DNA from: JAAZVM01 sp041642635 | GTDB taxonomy: Bacteria; Patescibacteriota; Gracilibacteria; BD1-5; UBA6164 | Direction of reading: 5' to 3' | Assembly (NCBI GenBank): GCA_041642635.1 | Contig: JBEPWB010000024.1 | Location: 1-14,020 of the forward strand | DNA length: 14,020 bases | Shown: piece by piece, positions 1 through 8,966 of the stretch | Position numbering within the stretch: the first letter of the stretch is position 1 | Layout: the number at the start of each line of letters is the position of its first letter | Made by a program: the position numbers and the translations under genes | The notes under the pieces: generated by a model | What the model was told of the DNA's origin: nothing | The model's database searches: none | The model's input: only the letters and a program-made list of their open reading frames with translations

Positions 1-2257
1 TGAAGACCTAAAAAATGTTTCAGTTATTGTTGATAGATTAGTAAAAAAAGATTATTCTGACACTAATTCACCAGATACAAAAAGATTAAAAGATTCTATT
101 AATTTAGCTTATAAAGTATGAAATTGACAATTAATAATTGATGATTTACTAGAAAAAAAATATTTTTCAAATGTTTTTATATGTTCTAATTGTGGGCATA
201 TTCCAGCAGAATTAAATATTTCTAGTTTTTCTTTTAATAGTCACTCTTGAGCTTGTCAAGAATGTCATTGATTGTGAGTTAAAAAAGTGTTTTTAGAAGA
301 AAATATTATAAATCAAAATCTTACACTTTTAGAATGAGCTGTAATTGCTCCAGGTTTTTGAGGAGATTACTTTTTTGAATTATTAAAAGAAGTATGAAAA
401 TCTACAAAAATAAGTTTGAACACAAAATATAAATTACTTACAAAAAAAGAAAAAAATATTGTACTTAATTGAACATGAGATAAAAAATATAAAATAAGCT
501 ACATAAATGAAAGCTGAGTAAAAAATACTTATAATACTAGATTTGAGTGAATTATAAACACTTTAACTAGAAGATATTACGATTGAGGAGCTGATAAATG
601 ACATTATGATGATTTTGTTGTAGACATGGATTGTCATCTTTGTAATTGACACAGATTAAACCAAGAAAGTTTGAGTGTATATTTATGAGAAAAAAATATC
701 TGAGAATTATCTAATTATTCTGTAAACAAAGCCATAGATTTTTTAAATAACTTAAAACTTTCACCTACTCAAATCCACATAACAAAAAAAGTTATGAAAA
801 ATGCTGTTGAGAGATTAGAGTTCTTAGCTTGAGTTTGACTAGATTATATGACTATTTCTAGAAAAGCAGGTACTTTATCAGGTTGAGAAGCTCAAAGAAT
901 AAGACTTGCAACTCAATTATGAACTAGATTAGAATGAATTATTTATGTTTTAGATGAACCTTCTATTTGACTTCATCCAAGAGATAATGACATGCTTATT
1001 TCTAACTTGAAAAAACTTAGAGATATTTGAAACACTCTTATTGTTGTCGAACATGATGAAGATATTATGAGAGAATGTGACCATATTATCGATATTTGAC
1101 CTGGTGCCTGAGTTCACGGTTGAGAAATTATTGCAGAGTGAAATATTAACCAAATAATAAATAATCCAAAATCAATTACTTGACCATATTTGAATTGATT
1201 AAGAAACGTTATTGTTCCTAGATGATATAGACCAGGTTTTAAAGAATTAAAAGAAAACTTAAAAGTTTTAGAAATAATTTGAGCAAAAGAACACAATTTA
1301 AAAAATATAGATGTAACAATTCCCTTGTCTAACTTTGTAGTTGTTACCTGAGTTTCAGGTAGTTGAAAATCTAGTCTTGTAAATGATATTTTGGCTAATT
1401 ATTTGGCTAATAAACTTAATAGAGCAAAAAGATCAGTTTGATCATTTGATGAAATAAAATGAATAAAAAACCTAGACAAAACTGTTATTATTGACCAATC
1501 TCCTATTTGAAAAACTCCTCGTAGTAATCCAGCAACTTATACTTGAGTATTTACTTCTATAAGAGATGTTTTTTCTATGAGTGAAGAAGCGCAAATTAGA
1601 TGATTTTGACCAGGTAGATTTAGTTTTAATACTCGTGAATGAAGATGTGATGCTTGTGATTGAGATGGAGTCAAAAAAATAGAAATGCATTTTTTACCAC
1701 CAGTATACGTAGAATGTGAAACTTGTAATTGAAAAAGATACAACGCAGAAACTCTTACAATCAAATACAAATGAAAAACAATTGCAGATGTACTTGATAT
1801 GACTGTTGAAGAATCTGTTGATTTTTTTGCAAATCACCCAAAAATCATAAAAGTATTAAAAGTGCTAGATAAGGTTTGATTATGATATATTAGACTATGA
1901 CAATCTAGTAATACTCTATCAGGTTGAGAAAGTCAAAGAGTAAAATTAGCTACTGAATTAGCAAAAAGATCTACTAGTCAAACTTTTTATATACTTGATG
2001 AGCCAACAACTGGTCTTCATTTTCAAGATGTAGACAAATTGTTGACAATTTTGCATTCTCTTGTTGATAAATGAAATACTGTAATGGTTATAGAACACAA
2101 TATGGATGTTATTTTGAATGCGGACCATATAATTGATATTTGACCAGTTGGTTGAGATGAATGATGACAATTAATGGCACAGTGACAAGTTGAAGATATT
2201 ATGAAATGTAAAACTAGCTTTACATGACAAGCAATAAAAAAATATATACATAAATAA
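1..2257 (+). CDS. uvrA: UvrA, excinuclease ABC subunit A (5' end outside window)
   Basis: DNA-damage recognition ATPase of nucleotide excision repair; it loads UvrB in the cytoplasm. The window begins inside a codon and gives 751 residues, against about 940 in the family, so roughly 190 N-terminal residues with the first Walker A lie upstream. Visible in order (fragment numbering): first zinc module with Cys pairs 61/64 and 85/88; ABC signature LSGGEAQR at 292-299 followed by LDEP and a VVEHD switch; second Walker A GVSGSGKS at 450-457; second zinc module, Cys 549/552 and 572/575, with the typical MHFLPP between; second signature SGGESQR from 640, then LDEPTTGLH and VIEHN. The two-halved architecture is unmistakable. 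Both SGGE motifs are written GGT-TGA, which requires UGA=Gly. The TAA stop lies inside the stem of the following terminator. Confidence 0.97.
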
Positions 2258-2297
2258 AAAAGAGACCGGTCTCAAGACCGGTCTCTTTTTTATTTAT
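2250..2297. terminator. Two-way intrinsic terminator after uvrA
   Basis: Perfect 23-bp inverted repeat (2250-2272 with 2275-2297). It has a GC-rich core GAGACCGGTCT flanked by six A and six T, so it gives hairpin plus U-tract on either strand. The uvrA stop codon is inside the left arm. On the minus strand it would end transcripts of the 2380-2877 gene. The core AGACCGGTCT is itself a palindrome and occurs twice. Confidence 0.93.
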
Positions 2298-2379
2298 AAT
2301 CATTTAATATTTTATAATTTTTTCAATTATATTCTAATATAAAAGCAGTTTCTTAACAAATATAAATATCAATTTTTAT

Positions 2380-2877
2380 TTAAAAATTAACTGAATATAA
2401 AGTTCAAGCATTATCAGAAAGTGCTAATTCTATAGGATATACCATTAATGGAGAACTTTTTTCATCAGATACAACTCACGCATGTTCCCATCAGTTTGTA
2501 AAAAAACTCCACCAGGGTTTATTTTTAAAACTTATTAATATTATATCTCAAGTTTCTAAAGGTACACTATTAAAATTATTAATTTGGTTACTAGTTTTTT
2601 GACTAAATTTACTTTTATTTTCAATTAAATCTTTGTAATGAATAGAATTTCACTTTTTTATATTTAATTTATAAATATAATCTCAAAGTTTATGTTGTAA
2701 TTCTATTAGTTCTCTACTTTCAACATCATTACTTTGAATTTCTTTTATTCTATTTTCTATATTATAAATATTTTTTTCTATTTTTTCTATATTTGAATAT
2801 TCTTGATTTTTAAAATCTGAATTTACAAAATTAATATTAAATAACGTTAGGAGAGCTATTAAAATTAATTTTTTCAT
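2380..2877 (-). CDS. Small secreted protein, N-half of a possible YiiX/NlpC-P60-like domain, perhaps truncated
   Basis: 165 residues with UGA=Gly. A signal peptide is visible at the start (MKKLILIALLTLF, cleavage plausible after NFVNS near residue 20), so export is likely. Residues 25-65 are charged and helical (coiled-coil-like). The C-terminal part contains GDIILIS followed by WEHAGVV. That pairing of GD-I-I-L with a His-Ala-Gly strand resembles permuted papain-like (YiiX/DUF830, NlpC/P60-type) domains, where the His is catalytic. The Cys-bearing segment that should follow is absent: a TAA ends the frame 82 bases before the terminator. The same frame then continues for 29 codons, with one further TAA, to a TAA inside the terminator stem, which suggests a decayed 3' end. 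Family assignment is tentative; the reading frame and signal peptide are much surer. Convergent with uvrA and divergent from murB. Confidence 0.6.
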
Positions 2878-2891
2878 TTAAATATAATTAT

Positions 2892-2933
2892 TTTATAAGA
2901 TTAAATTGTTTGCAAACAATTTAATCTTATAAA
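2892..2933. promoter_or_regulatory. Perfect 42-bp palindrome with mirror-image promoter elements
   Basis: The 21-bp half-site TTTATAAGATTAAATTGTTTG is followed, with no spacer, by its exact reverse complement; the centre lies between 2912 and 2913. It sits in the divergent intergenic space between the secreted-protein gene and murB. Because of the symmetry each strand reads TTGTTT, 16 bases, TATAAA (plus: 2906-2911 and 2928-2933; minus: 2919-2914 and 2897-2892), so it could be a two-way promoter, an operator, or both. It lacks a GC core and the flanking genes point away from it, which argues against a terminator. Confidence 0.6.
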
Positions 2934-2978
2934 TTTTCATTAATTATCAAATTTTATTTTTATTTTAAAATAATTAAG

Positions 2979-2984
2979 TATAAT
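2979..2984 (+). promoter_or_regulatory. Possible -10 element before murB
   Basis: A consensus TATAAT overlaps the upstream ATG at 2983 of the murB frame. If it is used, transcription would begin near 2991, downstream of that ATG, making the ATG at 3025 the real start. No good -35 hexamer is seen at the proper spacing, so its use is uncertain. Confidence 0.4.
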
Positions 2985-3024
2985 GGTTTTAATAAATTAT
3001 TTTTATATAAAAATTCAAGAAAAA

Positions 3025-3972
3025 ATGTTAAATTATTTACAAGAAAATGTTGATATTAGTGAGTTATCTAATTTTAGTATTCCAGCTAAATCAAAATATT
3101 TTTTTGAACTAAATACAATAGAAGATGTAAAAAAACTCAAAGAAATAAAAGATTTTGCTGATAATAACGATTTATCATTATTATTTATTTGATGATGAAC
3201 AAATTTGTTATTTGCATTTGAAGAATATGAATGAATAATCATAAAAAATTCACTTAAATGATGGAATTATGATAAATCTTCACATTCTCTTCATATTTAT
3301 TCTGATGAACGGATTAGTGATATTGCTTTGAGTCTCGAAAAAGATTATTGACAAGATCTTTGGCATAGATTTATAGGTTTGCCTTGAAGTGTTTGAGGAG
3401 CTCTTTTTTGAAACGCTTGATGTTTTGGTCTTGAAACTTCTAATAACTTTGTAGAAGCTAATATTTACAATCTTCACACTTGACAAATTGAGATTTTTAA
3501 TAAAACTCAGATGCAATTTTGATACAGAGATTCTTTTATAAAACAGAATATTTCTGATTATTTTATAATTTCTGCAAGTTTTGATCTTTCACAAAAAATA
3601 GAAAAATATCACAGTGATGTTGATAATATATATTTTAGAGAACATAAACAACCAAAATGAAATACTTGTTGAAGTTTTTTTAAAAATCCAAGCAAAGAAA
3701 ATTCTGCATGATTTTTGATTGAGTCAGTTTGACTAAAATGCCACAAAATCTGAGGAGCTTATTTTTCTGAATTGCACGCTAATTTTTTAATGAATGACGG
3801 TACTTGAACTTATAAAGATTTATTATCATTAATTAGTTTGGCTCAAGAAAAAGTAAAAAAACAACATAATATAGAACTAATGCCAGAAGTTAGAATTATT
3901 ACTAATAAAAAACAAAATAATGGAAAAAATGAGATTACAAAAATATATGAGTCAGGTTTGAATATGCTCTAG
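3025..3972 (+). CDS. murB: UDP-N-acetylenolpyruvoylglucosamine reductase (MurB)
   Basis: FAD-dependent cytoplasmic enzyme that reduces UDP-GlcNAc-enolpyruvate to UDP-MurNAc, the second committed step of peptidoglycan precursor synthesis. 315 residues, normal for the family. Seen: GGGTN at 56-60 (encoded by three consecutive TGA codons), the FAD-binding stretch LPGSVGGALFGNAG around 119-132, YRDSF, GSFFKNP with the expected catalytic Ser at 217, a long conserved stretch ending in SELHANFL, and the C-terminal PEVRI with the expected catalytic Glu at 288. Start chosen at 3025 because the in-frame ATG at 2983 overlaps a TATAAT and because NFSIPAKS lies at the usual distance from the N-terminus; the longer form would add 14 residues. 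No clear Shine-Dalgarno. Ends in TAG and overlaps the next gene by 44 bases, indicating co-transcription and coupled translation. Confidence 0.95.
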
Positions 3973-4645
3973 AAGAAAAGCTGAGGAATATATTGAAAAA
4001 TGACAAGTAAAAGTTAATTGACAAACAGCAACTATTTGAATGTCAGTAACTCCTTGAGAAGATAAAGTAGAATTGCAAAATAAAGCTATAAAAGAACAAA
4101 ATAATTTTGTCTACTATAAACTAAATAAACCAAGATGAATAGTTAGTACTTGTGCTCAAAATGATGATTTGAATATAGTTGATATTATTGATGTAAAAGA
4201 AAGAGTTTTTCCTATCTGAAGATTAGATAAAGAAACTACTTGATTAATTTTGCTTACAAATGATTGAAGACTCGCTAATTTTTTGATGCATCCTAAATAT
4301 GAACATGAAAAAGAATATGTTGTAGAAACTTTTTGACCTATTGAAGATTCTTCTTTAGAAAAAATGAGTGAATGATTAATAATTCTAGGAAAAATTACAA
4401 AAAAAGCAGATATTAAAAGATTATCAGCTTGAAAATTTAGTATAATAATCACAGAGTGAAGAAATAGACAAATTAGAAGAATGGTAGAAAAAGTATGACA
4501 CCAAGTAAAAAAATTAAAAAGAATTAGAATAGAAAATATTGAACTTTGAAATCTTGATTTTTGAGAATATAAACATTTATCAAATAGAGAAATAGCTTCT
4601 TTATTTGATAAAATATGAATTGAAAAAACAACAAAAAACATATAA
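3929..4645 (+). CDS. RsuA/RluB/RluE-family 16S/23S rRNA pseudouridine synthase
   Basis: Converts a specific rRNA uridine to pseudouridine during ribosome maturation. 238 residues. An N-terminal S4 RNA-binding domain (MRLQKYMSQVGICSRRKAE, then GQVKVNG) is followed by the catalytic domain with the family motif GRLDKETTGLILLTNDG, where Asp100 is the expected catalytic residue; a later EGRNRQIRRM matches the conserved basic segment of RsuA/RluB enzymes. The motif set does not settle which rRNA position is modified, so I give no symbol. The start at 3929 is chosen because MRLQKYM is the usual beginning; an in-frame ATG at 3920 would add three residues. It lies inside the 3' end of murB in another frame. 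The TAA stop is within the following terminator stem. Confidence 0.93.
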
Positions 4646-4680
4646 AAAAGACTTTATTTAAAGTCTTTTTTATATGTTTT
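4635..4680. terminator. Two-way intrinsic terminator
   Basis: Perfect 22-bp stem (4635-4656 with 4659-4680) containing AAAAAAGACTTTA and its complement. A six-base A tract and T tract flank the GACTTTA core, so it can work on both strands. It contains the stop codons of both convergent genes (4643-4645 plus, 4670-4672 minus). GC content of the stem is low, so efficiency is uncertain. Confidence 0.85.
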
Positions 4681-5326
4681 GTTTTATTATGTTCATTTGG
4701 TTTCTTATTTCTATAATTGTTTTTTTGAAGGCTGTTTTTACATCATTTTCACTAGAAAAATTTAGCTTTCAAAACATTTTTAATAAGTAAGACAATTCAT
4801 TTAATCTATTTAAGGATTCTTTTATATTAGTTTCTTTTCTTGATAACATATATGTTTCTTTTTTTTGTATGCTTTCAAAAGATTTAGTTAGTTTATTTAT
4901 TTCTACTGACAACTTTATTCATAAATGTCAATAGTTTTGTATACTTTCTTCTAGTTTTAAGGCAGCACTATCTTTTCTTTGTTGTAGTAAAATTTTTAAT
5001 TTATCATTAATTTTTTTTATTTCATCAACTATTGTATTTATTAATTGTTTTTCTTTTTGACTATCAATATTTTTTTCTTGAATTAATTTTAGAGATTTTA
5101 TTAACAAATCTATATTATAAATTTCATTTTTTATTTGTATATCAGATTCGACATTGTATTTTTTTGTAAAATTTTGAATCTGTTTTTTATGTGAATTTAA
5201 ATAATTTTCTATAAAAATAGCTCTTTGTTGATTATTTTTGTATTCATTATAATCTTCAAATGCGCTGGTATTCAAAAATCAGAAAATACCAAAATAAATT
5301 ATCATTAATTTTGCAAAGTTTTTCAT
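4670..5326 (-). CDS. Secreted coiled-coil protein of unknown function
   Basis: 218 residues with UGA=Gly. The ATG at 5326-5324 gives a classical signal peptide (MKNFAKLMIIYFGIFGFLNTSA, plausibly cleaved before FEDYN near residue 23); a shorter TTG start at 5275 would lose it. The rest is almost entirely Lys/Glu/Asn/Gln/Ile-rich helix with long heptad-like runs (for example INTIVDEIKKINDKLKILLQ), consistent with an elongated coiled coil outside the cytoplasm. There is no cysteine and no recognisable catalytic motif. I do not recognise a family. A good promoter is visible upstream on the minus strand. The gene converges on the pseudouridine synthase gene and diverges from the exonuclease-helicase gene, the same layout as the other secreted gene at 2380-2877. 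Confidence 0.8.
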
Positions 5327-5355
5327 TAAAGTTTCTTTTATTTATTATTTTGAGT

Positions 5356-5383
5356 ATTATATATTTATACTTATTTTATTCAA
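5356..5383 (-). promoter_or_regulatory. Promoter of the secreted coiled-coil gene
   Basis: On the minus strand TTGAAT (5383-5378), 16 bases, then a perfect TATAAT (5361-5356). The predicted start of transcription near 5349 leaves about 22 bases before the ATG at 5326. Confidence 0.65.
5366..5371 (+). promoter_or_regulatory. Possible -10 element of the exonuclease-helicase gene
   Basis: TATACT 27 bases before the ATG at 5398, just beside the -10 of the opposing promoter. There is no convincing -35 hexamer at standard spacing. The two divergent promoters would compete for polymerase if both are real. Confidence 0.35.
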
Positions 5384-5397
5384 GAAAATTTTTAAAA

Positions 5398-8004
5398 ATG
5401 ATAGTTTGTTTTGATTTGGAAACCACTGGTTTAGATAAATATAATGATAAAATTATAGAAATAGCGATGATAAAATTCGACGAAAAAACTTTTGAAATAA
5501 TAGATACTTATAGTTGTTTTGTTGATCCTTTGATAGAAATACCAGAAATAATTTCAAATATTACAAATATTTTTCAGTCTAATGTTAGTTGAGCTCCAAA
5601 AATAGAAGAATTAAAAAATGAAATCTTAGATTTTATTGGTAATTCTGTATTATTATGACACAATGTGAATTTTGATATTGATTTTTTTGTTAATAATTGA
5701 ATCGATGTTAGTAAAAATACAAAAATAGACACTTTTTTTCTAGCAAATATTCTTAGTTTTAATAATGATTCTCTAAATCTTGAAATGCTTTGTAATCATT
5801 ATAAAATACCTTTTGCGTGAGCACATAGAGCTATAAATGATGTTAAAGCAACTATTAATCTTTTTGAAAAACAACTTGAAGAAATAGAAAAATTATCAAA
5901 AGACAAAAAAAGTCTTTTGTATTATATTTTTAATTTGTCAAGTGATAAACATGTTTGATATATTAAAAATCTCCTATTTTGAGAGTTTTGATTTACAATC
6001 GATTTAGAGAAATTTGAAAATTATATTCTTAATTCTATACAACCTATTGATATAAATAGAGATTTTATTGTAGATGAAAATATTCAAGATTCTGATTTTG
6101 AAAAATATTTTAATTTTTCAGATAGTGTAGAAAAAAGAGAAAATCAATTAGAAATGACAAAAGATGTTTACTCTACTTTTAAAAATACAAAAAAAACAGT
6201 AATAGAAGCTCCTACATGACTTTGAAAAAGTTATGCTTATCTTATTCCCTCAATAATACATTCTCTTAAAACAGGTGAAAAAGTTTATGTTTCAACTAAA
6301 ACAAAAAATTTACAAGACCAATTATATGATAGAGATTTAAAATTTTTAAGAGAACATTTAAATATAGATTTTTTCTATACAAAATTAAAATGAAAAAGAA
6401 ATTATCTTAGTTTAAAATCATATTTTGATTGAGTATTTCTTTGAGATTTAAGCTATACAGAAGCAAATTTATATGCAAAAATATGTTTTTGGTTACTAGA
6501 AACAAAATATTGAGAATTAGATGAATTAACATTTTATCCAGATGAATTCCATATTATAAAAAATCTTAATTGTGAAGGTTATGTGAATATTTCTGAAAAA
6601 AATCCATATAGAGATTTTGAGTTTATTTATAAAGCTAGAAAAAATTTAGAAAAATCTAATGTTGTAGTAATAAACCACTCTCTTTTGTTTTCTGACCTTG
6701 AAAATGAAACAAAAATATTGACAAATATGAAAAACCTTGTAATTGACGAAGCTCATAATATTGAAGATTCTGTTACTGATTCTCTAAAACAAAAATTCAA
6801 TGTTATTAATATAAAAGATAATTTTAATTCTTTAGAAAAAGTTTTTACTCTAAAAAATATCAAAAAAATAGACTTACAAAACAAAAAAGAATCTCTTATT
6901 TCAAACCTAGAAGTACTAGATGACTATTCTTATTGATACTTGAATGATAAAATCTGATCTAATCAATGATTCAAGGTTACTCTTATAAAAGATGATTATT
7001 TTGAAGATTTAGATTTTACAAATATTTTGAAAAAAATTAACTTAGATTTGATAGACATTATTGACATAATAAAAACTAAAAAAGAATATGATTTTTCAAA
7101 AGAGATTAATTATTTTGAAGCATTAGCTAATTCTATAAATATTTTCTTCGACAAAAATAATTCTAATTCTTATATAAAAATATTTAGTTATAATGATAGG
7201 TTTGGTCTAAACTTTGAATTTACTCTTTTAAATCCATGAAATTATCTTAATGAAAATCTTTGGAAAAAATTAAATTCAGTGGTTTTAACTTCAGCAACTT
7301 TGACTATTTGAAATACTTTTGATTATATAAATAGAATACTAAAACTTGAAGATTTTGAGTTTTTATCTTTTGAAAGTGATTTTGATTACTCAAAGCAAGC
7401 TACACTTTTTATTCCAACAGATATATGAAGTATAAAAAATAATACAAATGAAGTTATAAATTTTTTATATAGATTTTTTAGTGTTGTTAGGTGAAATACT
7501 CTTACTTTATTGACTAGTTTCAATGTTATAAAAAAAATTTATACAGCTTGTAATATGGATTTGAGAAGACAGTGAATAAACTTATATGCTCAATCTATTG
7601 CTTGAAGTAAGAGTAAATTACTATCTAGCTTCACACAATCTTCACATAACTCTATTTTGTTGTGAACAGATAGTTTTTGGGAATGAGTTGATATTCCTTG
7701 AGAAGACTTAAAATATTTAGTTATTCATAAATTTCCTTTTCAAGTACCAACAGATCCAATTTTTCAAGCAAGAAGTATATTCTTTGATGATCCATTTAGA
7801 GATTATTCTATTCCAAAAGCTATTATAAAACTAAAGCAATGATTTTGAAGATTAATAAGATCAAAAAATGATAAATGAATTGTTATTTTACTTGATGATA
7901 GAATTAATTCTAGTTGGTGAAATGTGTTTTATAATGCTTTCCCTAGCGATATAAATGTCAAAAAATGAAGACAAGAAGTATTTTTACAAATACTAGAAAA
8001 ATAA
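5398..8004 (+). CDS. dinG: DnaQ-type 3'-5' exonuclease fused to a DinG-type superfamily 2 helicase
   Basis: 868 residues. N-terminal DEDDh exonuclease: FDLETTG (Asp6, Glu8), GHNVNFD with Asp93, and HRAINDV (His143, Asp148) form the expected metal site. The C-terminal XPD/DinG helicase has Walker A APTGLGKS at 271-278, DEAH box at 450-453, TSATLT, the WEGVDIPG region and motif VI QGFGRLIR at 814-821. This is the domain order of Gram-positive-type DinG. Inferred role: nuclease/helicase processing of damaged or structured DNA. Oddity: the 4Fe-4S region of XPD/DinG enzymes appears lost. The usual first Cys, after the NYL motif, is Ser338, and of the later cluster only Cys392 remains in NCEGYVN before YKARKNLEKS. 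S. aureus DinG, which also lacks the cluster, is reported to act as a nuclease without helicase activity. The start at 5398 puts the first exonuclease strand at the N-terminus; an open extension upstream would overlap the opposing gene. Confidence 0.93.
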
Positions 8005-8011
8005 TTACAAC

Positions 8012-8043
8012 AGGTTTTACAAATATGTAAAGCCTTTTTTTTT
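8012..8043 (+). terminator. Intrinsic terminator of the exonuclease-helicase gene
   Basis: Stem AGGTTTTACA with TGTAAAGCCT (10 pairs, one T-G), loop AATA, then nine T. It begins eight bases after the stop codon and separates this gene from the pilus operon. Confidence 0.9.
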
Positions 8044-8070
8044 GAGTTTTGTTTTTTATTATGATAATAT
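8042..8070 (+). promoter_or_regulatory. Likely promoter of the type IV pilus operon
   Basis: TTGAGT (8042-8047), 17 bases, TAATAT (8065-8070), directly after the terminator T-run and 32 bases before the first operon ATG. A near-by TATGAT is an alternative -10. Confidence 0.5.
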
Positions 8071-8102
8071 TAAATCAGTTATTAATTTATAAAAACATTA
8101 TT

Positions 8103-8963
8103 ATGTCTGAAAATAATAAAAATAATTTTTCTGAACCAGATGAAAAAGTTGAATCGTCAAATATTTTTGATGACTTTAATACTGATTCAGATTTGCTTTC
8201 TGAAGTTCAAAAACTAAAGGAGGCTCAAAAAAAAGATATATATTATTATCTGTGATCTGCTTGAACTATACTTAGGTATATAATGATAATTTTTATTATA
8301 GGAATTTTCATTTCAGCTTCTTATATTATTTTACAAAAAAATGATTCAATTAGAAATAAGTCATTTTTAAATCCTGTTTGTAATTTTTTAAATTGAGATA
8401 TATCTATACCAAACGAACTAACTAACTGTTCTTCAGTTTCGTATACATTAAAAAACTATAAAAGAAAAATAAATGAATTAAAACTGGAGCAAGCATCAGT
8501 TATTTCACCAGTTATTACTAATATTTATCAAAAAGAAAATTTTACAAAAACAAAGGAAGTATCTTTTTTAATATCTAAAAGTAGTAACAAGTTAGATGTA
8601 ATTGAAATTTTAGAAAGATTCGATTCATTAAAAAATGAATATGTATGAATAGATAAAAGAAAAATTGAATGTAATGATATAAATATTTCTTCTGAAGATA
8701 ATATGATTTCAATGAGTTGTGAAGCTTTCTCTAGAGGATATGAAAGACAAATAATTTGATATTCTTGAAATAAAACAGACTCTAATCTTGTATGAACTTC
8801 AATGTCAGTTGCTAATAGTTTTTTAAATTATATAGAAAAAAATTCTACTGATTTTAGCTTGGTTAATAGACAAAAAATATTTTCAAACCAAAGTATAACA
8901 TGAGAAAAAAGTTGATACACTAGTAAAACTACATTTGATCTTAATTTAAAAATTAATTTTTAA
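8103..8963 (+). CDS. Single-pass membrane protein of the pilus operon, PilN/PilO-like layout
   Basis: 286 residues. An acidic, Ser/Asn-rich cytoplasmic N-terminus (about 50 residues) is followed by one membrane segment at about 57-77 (RYIMIIFIIGIFISASYIIL). After that come a helical stretch (YTLKNYKRKINELKLEQ) and an alpha/beta-looking C-terminal domain outside the membrane. Position, first in an operon with a PilO-like protein, PilB and PilC, and the topology suggest an inner-membrane alignment component like PilN or PilO; I do not see a diagnostic sequence motif, so this is inferred from context. Four cysteines at 93, 109, 190 and 206 form two pairs with identical 16-residue spacing, suggesting two small disulfide loops. 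Start at 8103 (MSENNKNN); in-frame upstream ATGs exist, but 8061 would overlap the predicted -10. The stop is three bases before the next ATG. Confidence 0.7.
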
Positions 8964-8966
8964 GAA

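Noticed and set aside
2892..2933. Intrinsic terminator
   Set aside because: Both flanking genes are transcribed away from it, the stem has no GC core, and there is no proper T-run.
4156..4641. 161-codon open frame on the minus strand
   Set aside because: It is antisense to the pseudouridine synthase, whose conserved motifs are clear; composition is that of a shadow frame.
5260..5397. Upstream extension of the exonuclease-helicase with a hydrophobic segment
   Set aside because: It would overlap the opposing signal-peptide gene and its promoter, and the exonuclease fold normally begins at the FDLETTG strand; the hydrophobic run is the complement of an AT-rich promoter region.
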